Of a DNA stretch of 64,000 nucleotides, positions 47,042 through 59,066 are shown one piece after another. The notes beneath the pieces were generated by a model that was not told where the DNA came from, did not search any database, and saw only the letters and a program-made list of their open reading frames with translations. This DNA is from Adenanthera pavonina (lineage: Eukaryota > Streptophyta > Magnoliopsida > Fabales > Fabaceae), in contig JAIVEN010000006.1 in NCBI GenBank assembly GCA_026686845.1, positions 38,362,501 through 38,426,500 of the forward strand, in the 5' to 3' direction. Made by a program: the position numbers and the translations under genes. Position 1 is the stretch's first letter, and each line of letters opens with the position of its first letter.

Positions 47042-48530
47042 AAAATTCTTATTGCTTGATCCTTATGACAATGAGATGAGGCCTATTTATACTAGTTTAG
47101 AGCAGACATGGAATTATTCTATAGAAAGGGAGTTACAGGAATTACTATAACTAATTTTTGGGTTATAGGGTTACATGAACTTATTCCTTTTGTAACCTAT
47201 GAGAGTTGTAAGGTTTAGTATAACATAAGTTTTGATGATGATAAATATAGAGTAATAAAGAATAAATGCATTATATGTATCTGACATATATAATGTTCCT
47301 TAAAGAAGTAAATTGCTCATTAACATGTATTTAATTATGGTTATAATGTATATATCATACTATGTGCAAATATATCCACTATAATTTTACAATGAATAAC
47401 ATAAGTTGGGTATATAAAATGGACTAACTACTTGGTTTGTAAGTGTAATATATTAAATGTAGGTTGGTTCAAGTAGGAAGAGTGAGCATTGGAATACAGA
47501 AATGGAAATCAATATTATGCCTCACTTAACAAAGAAGAAAAGAAATGATGCTCCAAAAATGGAAGATCAGAAGGAAGCATGCCAAGAAGGAAATGACCAA
47601 GTGGAAATGGAATTCAATATTTGAAGACCTAGTCACTAGGTATATTTTGTTTGCACTTAGGTCTTGAGGTGGGATTAATCTTTGAAAATTACTTAATCTT
47701 GTTACCATATATTTTAAATGAGTTAGATTAAGTAAATCTGATGTTAGCATATGTTAATTTGAAAAACTTTGACTGACATACAAATTTTGAGAAGTTTAAC
47801 TTCATATACTTTGTGAAAATACGAACTTTGCTGACTGAAATTTAAAGTTCCAGAGATATCACCTCTGACAGACGAATTTCAAGTGTTGAAATTCAAATTT
47901 TGAGTCAAGCATAGTTAGTAAAATGTGCAATTTTTTCGTCTGAAGTCATGACAAAATTCATCTGATAATTAAACACTAAAAGGGTTTAGAAACATTCCCT
48001 CTAACAGACAAATTTTAGATTTCAAAATTCAAACTTTACTTAATGATTTACAATTGCATTTGATTAACTCAAGAAGTTTTGGGTATCAAAGTAACATATC
48101 CTTACTTTTAAACATAGTGAAATTTGATTTTCAATAATCTAGAGTTTGACCTTTGATTAGTTTTTTTAATATATCTTTCAAAATACATAAGGGTTTGATG
48201 TAAAACTTATTTCATATGAAACTAGACTTAATAAACTTTTCAAAGAAGGTTATTTCACTCAAAATAGAGTTCATATGAAAAAGCTATGGTCATTTAAAGT
48301 TGAGTAGTGAGATATGGACTTTCAGTTTTAACCTCCTATTATTTTTTTGATCATATCTCACAGAATATGTTTTTTTATTTAAGTGAGGCTTATTGCATTT
48401 GAAAGTAGACATTCAGAGCTTTCCAACCATAGGTCATTTGCTTAATTTGGAGTTAAAATGAGAAAGTTATAGCTTCTGTAAAATTGTCTACAGTGCAAAG
48501 TTCAAAGTTATAGAAGTTCCGCGTCCGATA

Positions 48531-48930
48531 GACGAATTTCGGGTCTATGAAATTCAAATTTCCAAGAGAATTTTTATGTCATGTTGAGCTTGCCACTAAT
48601 AAACAAATTTTAGCTTCTGAAATTTGAACTTCAGGTCCAACAGATGAATTTTGGCTTTCAAAATTCAAATTTCAAAATACTAGAATGTGAAAATACTTCT
48701 GGAAAAGCCAATAGACGTATTTTGACATCTAAAATTTGAACTTCAAGTATAACAGACAAATTTTGGCTTTAAAAATTTGAATTTTGAATCTCCAGAATGT
48801 GGAAATACTTCTGGAAAAAGCCAACAAATGAATTTCCACATCCAAAATTTGAATTTCGAAAGGAAGAACTTGTGTTGTATTGAGTTGCTTACTGATAGAC
48901 GAATTTTTGGCACTAAAATTCGAACTTCGA
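48531..48930 (+). repeat. Degenerate tandem array inside the copia LTR (period about 41 + 71 bp)
   Basis: A 36-bp unit (AGACGAATTT, spacer, AAATTC/TGAACTTC) starts near 48531, 48602, 48642, 48713, 48754, 48826 and 48897. The steps of about 71 and 41 alternate until the last, which is again 71. Each unit contains the dyad GAATTT...AAATTC. Isolated units also occur near 47870 and 48005. Not coding in any frame. Confidence 0.7.
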
Positions 48931-49250
48931 AGGCAGTGTAGCAATATGAAACAACTGTTCACACTTACCAGAAGTATTTTAAACTTGAAAATTCGTATGT
49001 TCCAAAATAGAAACATTTTCTAAAGATGAAAATTCAAATTTTGCTTTGAAACAGATGAACTTCGAAGTTCAACACTAAAGTCTTTAACTTATGATCTTTG
49101 TGAAATTTGTCTGTTGACACCCAAAAATCGAATGTTAGAAGTGTCAACACATTAAATGTGGTTAGTGAACGGTTAGTTTTACAGAGTAACCGTTGGGTAA
49201 CATCTCCAACAGCTAGATCTTGTGTCTACCGTCTAGTTACACCACAAATC

Positions 49251-49258
49251 TATAAATA
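49251..49258 (+). promoter_or_regulatory. LTR TATA box
   Basis: TATAAATA in the 3' third of the copia-like LTR. It would drive transcription rightward, toward the IQM pseudogene that starts about 1 kb downstream. Activity unknown. Confidence 0.5.
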
Positions 49259-49887
49259 GAACATCATTTGAACTTATTGGTAGCAATCTTAAGAAAGTTT
49301 ATGTGAAAATGCTACAACAATTTGTAAAATCTTTCTATCTCTGCATTGTTTAAAAAACCCCACCTCAATAGAGTAAGCCTTCAATGTATTATCTACTTTT
49401 CAATAGAGTTTTCATCCTGTAAACATTTCTTTCTACATATTCTGGGTAGAATCTTAGTATAGGGAAACACTAAGGGATTTACACATCTTGTAAAGGTGTG
49501 GGAAGAGTGGTTTCACAAGTGCCTACTAAAATTTGTGGGATGTACTGAGGCTTTACAGGTGCCTAGATCAAATCTGTGGGATATAGTGGAAAATCCCAAA
49601 TGGTGGCTTGGAAACTGGATGCAGGCCAAGTGGTTGGGTCGAACCAGTATGAATTATTGTGTATTGTTCTTCATCTTCTCTATTCAGTTGCTGCACACAA
49701 CTCACTTTGTTTATCCCTATTTTGCTGCATTTTTAGTGAAATTGGGTTGTGATCCAAAAAAAGTAAAAATCTTACATCACCCAATTCACCACCCTATTAG
49801 GTAATCAGTCAACCTAAGAAGAGTAACTATTGAGAAATTATGGAAATTCGTAATTCATAATGAGAGTTGAATTATCCATTTCATCTC

Positions 49888-49890
<3 letters not shown>

Positions 49891-49936
<46 letters not shown>
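49891..49936 (+). repeat. (TC)n microsatellite, 23 units
   Basis: Uninterrupted TC repeat between the copia-like LTR and the IQM pseudogene. Confidence 0.95.
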
Positions 49937-49939
<3 letters not shown>

Positions 49940-50298
49940 TTGCTACAAAATAAAATGACGAAATCTCTTGCAAGTTTTGACTTATTCTTTTTCTTTTCTC
50001 CCTACAAGTTTGTCACTTTCAATGTCCCTATTATCATGCACTATTGTGATGATGACTCTTCAATTCAAACCCCTCGTGGATTCTGCAACTCCAAATTTTC
50101 TATTCATTCAACGCAGCCCATAATTCCTTGATGCTTTCTGGTCACCGTCATATATATTCTCTATTTTCTTTTTTATGTTCAAACCAGACTCCTTTTTTTT
50201 CTAGCCCTATTTCTTCCAAAGGGTAATTCCCTTTTTCTGCAACGTATTTGAAGGCTCCAAATTTTAAGTTTGTTGTTTTAAAATTTTATAAGTTGCAG

Positions 50299-52962
50299 GT
50301 GGAAGGATTTGTACTCAAGTGGGGATAAATGGTGCAGCAGTGAAGAATCACGTAGTGAATCGACATTAGTAGTTTCAAAGTGGGCACGAATAGGAAGAAT
50401 GTCTGCAAAAGGTAAATTAAAATTAATAGTATTTTACTAATAGTATTTTAGTAAAATACTATTAAATTCTACAACAACCTAAATCATTTTAATGACTTTT
50501 TTAGTCTTTATAAAAAACCCTAAAATGATAATTTTTTATGAATCAAAGGGATTACTAGCTAGTAGCTTAATCAATTTTTAAAAGGGCATGTAGCTGACGC
50601 TGTTTTTCCCATGGCATACAGTTGACTTTAAATTAATACTCATTTTCTATCCTATATCTATTGTTGTTTCAAAACTATTGTTATTTTACAAATATAATGC
50701 ATGATTAATTTTTATTTTCCAACCATTCTCCTGTTTATTAATCCAAATTTTTTTCTTCTTTCTCTTATATATTACTTACTCATTTGTAATTTTATTCCAT
50801 TATTCCAATGCTATTTGATGAGGGCATTTTCATTATTATATAATATTTTAGATTGATTAAATATTTCTTAATTTATGTGTCATAAACCTTAAATAAATAT
50901 AGATAATGAGGAGAAATCAATTAACCTTTTTAATTTATGTTGTCGGTAGGTGGGAAAAGGCTTGTCCAAAGATGATAAAGGCCAGGAGTTAGCCCTCAGG
51001 CACTGGCTTGAAGCTGTAATTTCATAAATAGTGTTGTTTCGGATTTTCCTAACTCATATAAATCCTTTGAAAAATAAATAAATATATTAAAAAATAAGAA
51101 CACATTTTTTAAAAATTTTAATAAATACTTAGTCAACATGTGTCTTTTTTTTTCTCAGAAAATTCAGACAATTTATAAATTTAGAGTTATGATTCTTTTA
51201 GATATAAAAAAATATGAAAAAAAATATTAAATTGATTTTCAAAACTAATTTTTTTAAAAATCAATTTATTTTTTTTTTCAGTTAATATAAAATTAATTAA
51301 ATTATTAAATTTTCTTAATAGAATACTTATGGGGCTAAATTAACCATGCTAGCGTCTTAAAAGGCCAAACACTCTAGCACCATATATAATCAGTAAATTC
51401 GTGAAACTTCTAGAATGTTCCTCTAAAGTTATGGCTTCTTCTTCTTCTTCTTCAAATTTTCAGATAGATACCCATCATCGTTATGGAGACAACCTGCACA
51501 TCTACTATAATGCTTGGGTTTGTAGCCAAAGTTCTTAATCTCTTTTTTTCACTGGTGAATATTAATCACAATCACAAGTTTTAGCAACCATATATATCAT
51601 ATTTCTAACAAGTTATATATAATTCTCTAATTGCATTATATTATGTATTGTTGATATTAAGGTTGGATGGTGGAGATGGCAAAGACGTAAATCTTGATAT
51701 ATGCCCGAGAAGTCAATTACAGAAACAGTGCATTCGGTACCTGAAATCTGTAAGTTCGGTTAACCTCATCACATTCACAATGAAAAATATATTTCATAGC
51801 ATAAGTTTTAAGTTAAAAGGCTTATCATTGACTAACAAATTAAATTAAATTGACTAATATACGTAAGTAGATTGAGCTGTATGTATATGTTATATGTTGC
51901 AGGAAGAGAGGAAAGCATACGAAGTGATTATAAGAAAAGGAAGGCTTGTTTACGGACAAAGCATGGTTCCTGTACACACATCTGAGGAATCAAAGTGGAT
52001 ATTTGTACTGAGCACCTCCAGAACTCTGTACATTGGAGAGAAGAAGAAAGGAGTCTTTCATCACTCCAGTTTTCTTGCTGGTAGTGCCACCATTGCTTCT
52101 GGAAGATTGGTTGCCCTCAATGGAGTTCTTGATGTATGTTACATGTATTATTAATTTACCTCTTCTTACGTACGTGCATGCTTAAATCTTACAGAAGAGT
52201 GGTTTTTGGAAACTTTATATCATATTCTCTTTTTCAATCCTTCAAAGAATATTATGTCATTGAAACACGCACGCTTTGATATATACAATTAATATTATGC
52301 AACTATATATATATATCCTTATAGATTCTGATGCTGATTTGCGTTCATGGTTGTTCAGGCTATATGGCCCTATAGTGGTCATTATTGTCCAACAGAGAAG
52401 CATTTTCAGGAATTCATTACCTTCTTGGAACAAACGTAATGTGGACTTGACCAGCGTGAAGGTAATAAACTATTTTGTGTTAAACATACGACGCACAGTT
52501 TGATATATATAGTTTGAATCAGATATTAATCATATTACTGCGATTAATATTGTTGTGTGAATTAATGCAGAAATATGCAGTGGATGATGATGTGCCTCCA
52601 TCAAAACCAGTTGTGGACGAAGGACTCCAGTTGGATTGCAGAGACAATGTGTGTCAAAATTAAAGATGAAGCCAAGGTGGAATCGTCACAGGTCAGAGAA
52701 GAAGCCATTAGTATCAACCAAAAGGACTAGTGGGACTAATGGCGTAAGGATTAATGGTCATGGGAGAGAGTACTACCCTATAAAAGTCCAAGTTCAAGAA
52801 CTCGAAAAACGTATATGAACTAGGGTTAACCATGGAAAAATATGCAGAAAAGCATCTGCACTTATACCCTCCCCAAGTCCAGAACTCCATTTATCTCCTG
52901 ATCATCAGCTTGTGCATGCGGGACTTCCCACTCCAAGACTACGTGTCACTCCAGCAAATTAG
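50299..52962 (+). pseudogene. IQM-type calmodulin-binding protein pseudogene, 5'-truncated
   Basis: Seven exon remnants: 50299-50411 (WKDLYSSGDKW, VSKWARIGRMSAK), 50950-51015 (VGKGLSKDDKGQELALRHWL), 51464-51554 (IDTHHRYGDNLHIYYNAW), 51662-51749 (LDGGDGKDVNLDICPRSQLQ), 51903-52133 (SKWIFVLSTSRTLYIGEKKK), 52359-52461 (AIWPYSGHYCPTEKHFQEF) and 52571-52962, ending PSPELHLSPDH and a stop at 52960-52962. The order and motifs are those of plant IQM proteins, which bind calmodulin through an N-terminal IQ motif. That 5' part is absent here. Breaks: a frame mismatch at the first junction, TAA plus a shift near 51530, one extra base near 52436 (FLEQT then TAA), and more after 52660. It has relaxed to a relic. 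Confidence 0.85.
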
Positions 52963-53568
52963 GATTGCGTATTATACTTTTTATTCACACACAATCTCAT
53001 CTATTCATTTGATTTGAATGGTTAAATGTCACTAACTGTGAATGAAACTAAATATATTATTCATTTAATTAATGTTTATTATATGACTTTTGTCCTAATG
53101 ATAATTCTGCTATTTTTTTGGAGAAATTAAGCAATTTCTTTTTATACCCCATTGATCGAACAAAAAGACAAATTAATTCAATTGTGATTCGCCATCAAAT
53201 CAAAACAATGGCCCATCAGAAATTGGAACAACATCCTTCCTAATTATATCATTATTTCTCTTGTTATAATTTATAATAATGATATTCTTATGAGTAATTT
53301 TTTTTCATAATATTATATTTTTGTGGCAAAAAAATATTTATAATATCATTACAAAGAATTCAAAATCATACAAATTACACCAAAGGGCAGCACACAATAG
53401 GAGTCACAAAGCATCTTCAAAACCCTAGAAATATTTATAGCATATTCATGCCTCTGGATCGTACTTTTGTTGCATGATTTTACGATGATATAGTATTAAA
53501 ATGATCTTAAAATTATCAATTTAAATGATAATGATATAAATTAAAAAATATGCCAATGTTGATCTCAT
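52963..53568. other. AT-rich spacer, no gene seen
   Basis: 3' flank of the IQM relic. I see nothing coding and no repeat I can name. Confidence 0.5.
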
Positions 53569-54010
53569 GTAACACCCTACTCTAACACACTTCCAATCTT
53601 GACCAAATACTTTCAAACTAACCAAACAACACCGACATACCTCAACTATACCACCTAAAACATCAAACAGTAGAAAAACTCCAAGAAAACACTAGAACAA
53701 TTGAAATAGAGTGTAGGGTCGTGGCCACTACAGTGCTGCCACGGCGTCGGTGCTCACGGGTTTTAGTTTTATCAAAATAGAGGGTTTGACGCAGCGGCGT
53801 CAGGGCCATGCCACAACGCCCTCTGCTGATACCATATCAGAAGAATTTCAAAGTTTCGAGGTGAACTTCCGATATGCATAACTTTATACCTCAACCACAG
53901 ATTAACTTGATTCCAACTTCGACAGGTCAATCCTGTCCCAATCTACCCATGAACGCCAATTTCATCTCAATCCATCTCTGTATAAATATTTTGGACCCAA
54001 CATCATTTTA
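53569..54010 (-). mobile_element. Inverted gypsy-like LTR end fragment
   Basis: On the plus strand it opens with TGTAACACCC, the complement of the end at 47032-47041. Its reverse complement follows 46620-47041 over about 420 bp, with the middle more diverged (the gggcgccgcggcacc versus gagggcgttgtggca area). Only the LTR end is kept. It is joined on the right to a LINE relic. Confidence 0.65.
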
Positions 54011-54049
54011 GTCACATCCATCTAAATATTCTCATCTATGTTACTCCCA

Positions 54050-54258
54050 TCTTATACTCTTATTGCCCTTTCAAAGCCTAACATTCACTACCATATAGCA
54101 TCACTGGCTTTATAACAATTCAATAAAATTTTCCTTTAAATTTTGTAGATAACTTACGATCACAAATAACTCCTGAAGTTTTTCTCTACTTTAATCATCC
54201 AACTTGTATCCTATGCATAATATGCCCATCAATTTCACCATCATTATGTAAAATCGAT
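54050..54258 (-). pseudogene. LINE reverse-transcriptase relic
   Basis: On the minus strand: GEIDGHIMHRIQVG, KTSGVICDRKLSTKFKGKFY, PVMLYGSEC, with several stops. These are the familiar words of plant L1-type reverse transcriptase after the catalytic core (KGKFYR...RPAMLYGSECW). About 70 codons remain. It abuts the left end of the 10-kb duplication copy B at about 54258. Confidence 0.8.
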
Positions 54259-55542
54259 GTAATGAAATTAAAATTGAAGATTGCAAGAACTTTGTGACTT
54301 TGCTACTCAAGCAAAGAATATTAAAAGAAGGACCATTTGCTATTGCAGAGCCAGAGTTAATCAGACATAAGCAGATGACGGAGAGTTCTATAACTGATCA
54401 ACCTGCTAAAGCTGTTGACAACATGTTGGATTTTGCTTTCTGCTTTGTTGGAACCACTCATTCAGATGGAAATGTCTTAGTGGTCGATCTTCCACCTGTT
54501 GAATATGCGATGATTTAGTAGTAAGGATTTGGAATTATTTCTCTTATATACCATAACTTCCTGATGAATTATAATTCCTTTTGTTCATTAGAAGTTCCAC
54601 TGCTGAACTCTGTCTTCTTTCTTTACAGGACTAGTAAGCTTTTCCACGGATGTTAAGAAGGAATTCTGGCAAACTTGTAAACATTCAGTGATATTGCCAC
54701 CCACCAGTGCACCTGCAAGTTTTTGACATGAGACTGAAAGAAACACGGTTGATATTGCCTTTCCATCTTGATAAACAGGATTCCTTCATTATGCTCTGGT
54801 ATTGTAAACTCTTTATTAATTTTGTGTGGTATATTTTTATGAACTCGGTAAATTCATATGATCAAATGTGGCATGTGTGTTGATTATGTAATTGCAAATA
54901 TTAATTGCATCTTTATTATCCAAGTAATGTGTTTAGTCAATAGTACCTTCTAAGCTAATAATATAAGCCTACAAGGACACATAAGATAACTAAATCATCA
55001 GGGTTCACCAATTTAGGTTTCATTGTCTCTATTATAATCCTGCTTGTTATAATAGCAGCTCCACCTGTCAATAATTTTCAGGTTTAATGTGTTAAATATC
55101 TAGTAGACTAGTAGTACTATGTGCTTGGAAAATATGACCAGTCATGTGCTAACATAGCTGTGAAAATTGGTGTCAATTTCAAATGTATGTTTGATTCATT
55201 GGCCAATGTCCAACATTTTCCCCTTCCAAGTTAGCCGTGAATTTCACGAGGTTGACATGACAAAATTTGAGAGAAGGTTTCATCAAGAGACGATGTATAA
55301 CATTAGAATATATGTAGAGAAAAATTCAATAGAAAAAAATAATTTCATTTTGTACCAACAATTCATCTTTTTTTTAAAAAAAATTGAACTAGATAATACA
55401 ATTTGATTTCAATAACACAATTAAATCCTTTTCAAGTTCCAACTAACATTTTATTCAAAATTACTGTCACAATCACTATCCTAAATTTTCAGTGCATCAC
55501 AAGTCAAAACTGACTTGTGTACTTTGAAATTTAACTTGCCAA

Positions 55543-55867
55543 GCCAAGGAAATGATGAGGACCACCTGTAACCTAAAAACTTTGTTCAGCTTCATTTCTT
55601 TTGATGGTTTCATCCAAGATCGTGGCATCTGCTCCACATGTTCCTCAGAAAATCTCAATTTTGTTGAACAAAGGAAATTGAAGTTGGACTCGTGTAGGAG
55701 ATCAAAGAGGCATCACAAGATATTGGTGAATTGGAGTTGGAAGCTGTGATGGGAAAGAAGCACTACCTCTATGCAAGGAATTGAAAATGGAGTCTAGTAC
55801 TCAGCCTAGGGGACATGAAGATATTGATGAATTGTAGGCTCTGCTCATGAGAATCAATATCAACTAG
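55543..55867 (+). pseudogene. TNL 3'-end fragment, copy B
   Basis: Matches gene 1 from about 2165 to its end and the fragment at 15064-15338. Reads LFSFISFDGFIQDRGICSTC, then NFVEQRKLKLDSCRRSKRHH, then shifts. An in-frame TAG breaks the last block (DIDEL, stop). It has the four-G form of the tract that is three G in gene 1. It keeps about 60 bp more at its 5' side than copy A. Confidence 0.8.
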
Positions 55868-56672
55868 AACCACGTCTTCAACAACACTAGCAAATTAATG
55901 GTATTAAACCTGCTACCGTTACTTAATGATCAGTATCTCCCTGTTACATTTTTTCCTTGATTATGGTACATTTGTAGCTGGTTTAAAAATGATACCTGCT
56001 GGCAACTATGAAATATAGGTTTGTGCATAGTGGATGCTAAATTTAAGCTTTTATGGATAATGAAGAGAATAATAATCTGGGACAAAATATAGTTGTCCTG
56101 TTTCAAGAAAAATAGCAGTTTCTTTCTAATGTATGTATTATGTAATTCTACTGATATGTTCTTTGATGCCCTTATTTTAAAATTATTGCGTTTGTGATTT
56201 CTTTTTGACTTGTTGCCACCAGCAGGTCTAAGAACTGCAGGGTATTTCCCGAGATGCAAAAGTTCAGTCATAGAACAGTAAGTACTAAGTTCCGATGCCT
56301 TTAACCATTGATTCAAGTAGTTTTCTTGTTGCAAGTTACTGTAGTTGAAATCAGTTGTGTTAATCTGGATATATCCTGATTTTAGTTATGCTTTGGACTT
56401 TTCTCAGTCATTTTTAATTTAGTAAAAGTTAGTCACGGTTATCTGCCTCAGTTATTTTTATTTATTGGAGATAAAATAAAATTATGTTCAACATTACTTC
56501 ATAGATGTCTAACTATAAGCAGAAATGTTAAGCCTGGCAGAGTGTCATTTGAAACAACTTAACTCTCAGGAGGTAGACTTTCTTCTGTTTTCGGAGGTGC
56601 TTTCTTTTCTTTGTCTGCTTTCTTCTTTTTCTCTACTTTTAAGATAAATGTTTTGAATCAGGAAGTGTGTCT

Positions 56673-56682
56673 TACTAAATCA
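56673..56682. other. Deletion joint in copy B
   Basis: aagtgtgtctt (matching A 16117-16127) is followed by a filler of about 9 bp (actaaatca) and then actcatattaattggacc (A 17858 onward). About 1.73 kb is missing relative to copy A. A short untemplated filler is typical of end-joining repair. Confidence 0.65.
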
Positions 56683-57662
56683 ACTCATATTAATTGGACC
56701 GCGCTCAGCTGCGAACAACCTTTCTCACATCCAATTTTACCAAATTGTTATAATTTTACTAAATCAGATCACATTGTTATATTTAAAGGAAACTATGAAA
56801 AATCTGTTATACGTCTCTTCATTATATGATCAAGGTAAAATTTTTCAAAGTTGAAATGTTCCCCAGAAAAAAATGTCATGATCCCTAGTGCATATTTATG
56901 CATGTTTATAAGTTATATTTTGTAACATGGAGATTTGATTTGTTAAGGCAAAGACTTGCCACCTTATCAATGAGTTCCAAAAAAACAAGGCTTGATAATT
57001 GACTGACAAAAGTTACAGTAACAAAATATTTTGGTTTTATTTTTAAGTACCTTGTTTTTAATTTTTATGAAATTAAATATTTGAGATCCAATATTTTGAA
57101 TAAAACTTTTCCACAATATGCACATGGTAGAACTTGCACTCAAGTGAAAGCAATTGAGTTTTCATTCAAATTTGATCATATGAGAAAGATTAGGCTTTGA
57201 AAATTGCATCAAATTAACGTAGCAATTAACTGTTCGGCCAAAAAAAAATCTTAACAATTAAGTTTTAATTCAATTTTTATAGACAGCTATGTGATGATTT
57301 CTTTTTTTTGTTGTAGGCTAGGACTATCCATCTCCATAAGCAAAGACTAATCTCTCTTAGAATATTGAGATTGAAGGTTAAGCCCTTTCAACTAAATCTG
57401 CTCCATATATATATATATATATATGTAAGCAACACTAAAACATAGCACTGTAATTAGTTGTATGAAGGAGGGAACATGTCATGTCTTGATTCCATTGTGT
57501 AAATGCATTGCCATGGACAAATTTTCTACAATAGGGACATGATGGAACTTGCACTGAAGTGATAGAACAATTGTGTAACTAAGCTTTAATTCAATTTTTA
57601 GAGACAGTAAAGTTTAGGCCCTTTCAATTGTTGTGAAACTTTGCGTAGCTGATCACAATACC

Positions 57663-57746
57663 ATGCGCGTTGCTGCTTCATCATCCTCCTCATCTGCACT
57701 TTCTCCCAAGAAATATGATGGGACTCCCAGATGTGGAGGTACTTAG
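57663..57746 (+). pseudogene. TIR exon with internal deletion (TNL exon 1 relic, copy B)
   Basis: Same 28-codon remnant as at 18669-18752, with the same GATG joint and the same TAG end, followed by intron-1-like sequence. A (TA)n run lies just upstream (about 57408-57423). The identical joint shows that the deletion happened before the 10-kb duplication. Confidence 0.85.
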
Positions 57747-59066
57747 TCAACGTTCTTTAAAATTGAATCTTTGAATTGAATTAGTGCTTCATTGGCAATT
57801 AACTTGTTTTTCCCACTTTTATTTCTTCCTTTGATTTATGTTACTGACCAGAATTTCTTTTTCGTCTTAACTTTAACCCTCCAAGAACATACACGGACCG
57901 GAAAATTGGTGGAAAAACACGGGTGAATTTGAGTCTCAGAAAATTCAGGGAAAAACACTCTACCCATATTTTTTCCCCAATTTTTCGCCCTCCCTATTTT
58001 TTCTCCTTTTCAAAGAGCCTAAATTCATACAAATGTCATAAGGTTACAACAACTCTTATTGGAAGTTGTATATTATTTGCCACTCAATACTGTCACATTC
58101 TGTATTTTGAACACTTTTCCTATGAATACTGTCTCGTTTAGATAGAGTACAATAATTTATGAGCGCTTGAACCAATGGAAAACTTAAAATTGTAAAAACT
58201 GTTTTTGAAGCATTATCTTTTGCAATAAAGCAGTGAATTTTGAAAATCGTAACTAAACACACAAAAATGGTTTCAATATAGTTCAAGTATTGAAAAATCA
58301 TGCACATCTTGACTTTTATAGAAAAAAGATGAAACTAGAATTTAGACGCGTCAATTAGTACAATTTATTTGCCTAAATTTACTATTTATTTTCTACTTTC
58401 AGTTTTTATCCAGATTTTGACCCATGTGTTTAAAAATCCATTTCTCTTAGTCTACAAAGTTGTTTCATTTATTCTCTTTATGCCATTTGAAAACCCTGTA
58501 TTTCTACTTTCTATACATATTTATTTTATACATTTAATAACATTAAAAGAACTGTTTGTTATTGCAAAGGCTGAGTTATTTAGACATAAGTAGATGACAA
58601 TTAAAGGCTTCCATAATAACTGATCAACCTGCTTAAGCTGTTGACAACTTATTGGATTTGCCTTTCTGCTCTGTTGGAAGCACTCATTCAGACGGAAAAT
58701 TTTTATTGGTCCATCTTCCACCTCTTGAATACAGTATTTGCTGATTTAATAGTAATAAGGATTTGGAATTTTCCCTTTTATGTACCATAAATTCCAGCCG
58801 AATTATAATTCCTTTCATTCATTAATTAGAAGTTCCATTTCTTAACTCTCTTCATAATTTACAGAATTAGTAAGTTGTCCAGCGGATGTTAGAAGGAATT
58901 CTAGCAAACTTGTAAACATTCATTGATATCGCCACCAATGCACCTGCAAGTTTTTGACATGGGACTCAAAGAAACACAGTTGATATTGCCATCCCATGTT
59001 AATAATTAAATAAGCCGCCTTAATTATGTTCTGGTATTGTAAACACTTCAATAAGTTTGTGTGGTA

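Larger units (their letters stand above)
47207..49807 (+). mobile_element. Copia-type (SIRE/Maximus-like) LTR, solo or truncated, about 2.6 kb
   Basis: Begins near TGTAAGGTTTAGTATAACAT with aagttttgatgatgataaat, and ends after ccaagtggttgggtcgaacc, gtgatccaaaaaaagtaaaa and ttcaccaccctattaggtaatca. These are hallmarks I associate with long LTRs of SIRE/Maximus-lineage copia elements. A TATA box sits at 49251. No gag-pol and no second LTR flank it, so it is a solo LTR or a broken end. Boundaries are approximate and no clear 5-bp target duplication was found. Confidence 0.6.

Noticed and set aside
48531..48930. Regular repeats resembling a CRISPR array
   Set aside because: Units are degenerate, spacers are not unique, and the host is a plant. 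It is a repeat array within an LTR.
47202..49870. tgagagttg at both sides of the copia LTR as a target duplication
   Set aside because: The match is longer than the usual 5 bp and does not leave TG...CA ends on the element. Boundaries remain uncertain.
51431..51463. ATG followed by Ser codons (GCTTCTTCTTCTTC) as a gene start
   Set aside because: The TCT run is the polypyrimidine tract before the acceptor CAG at 51461-51463. The IQM exon starts after it.
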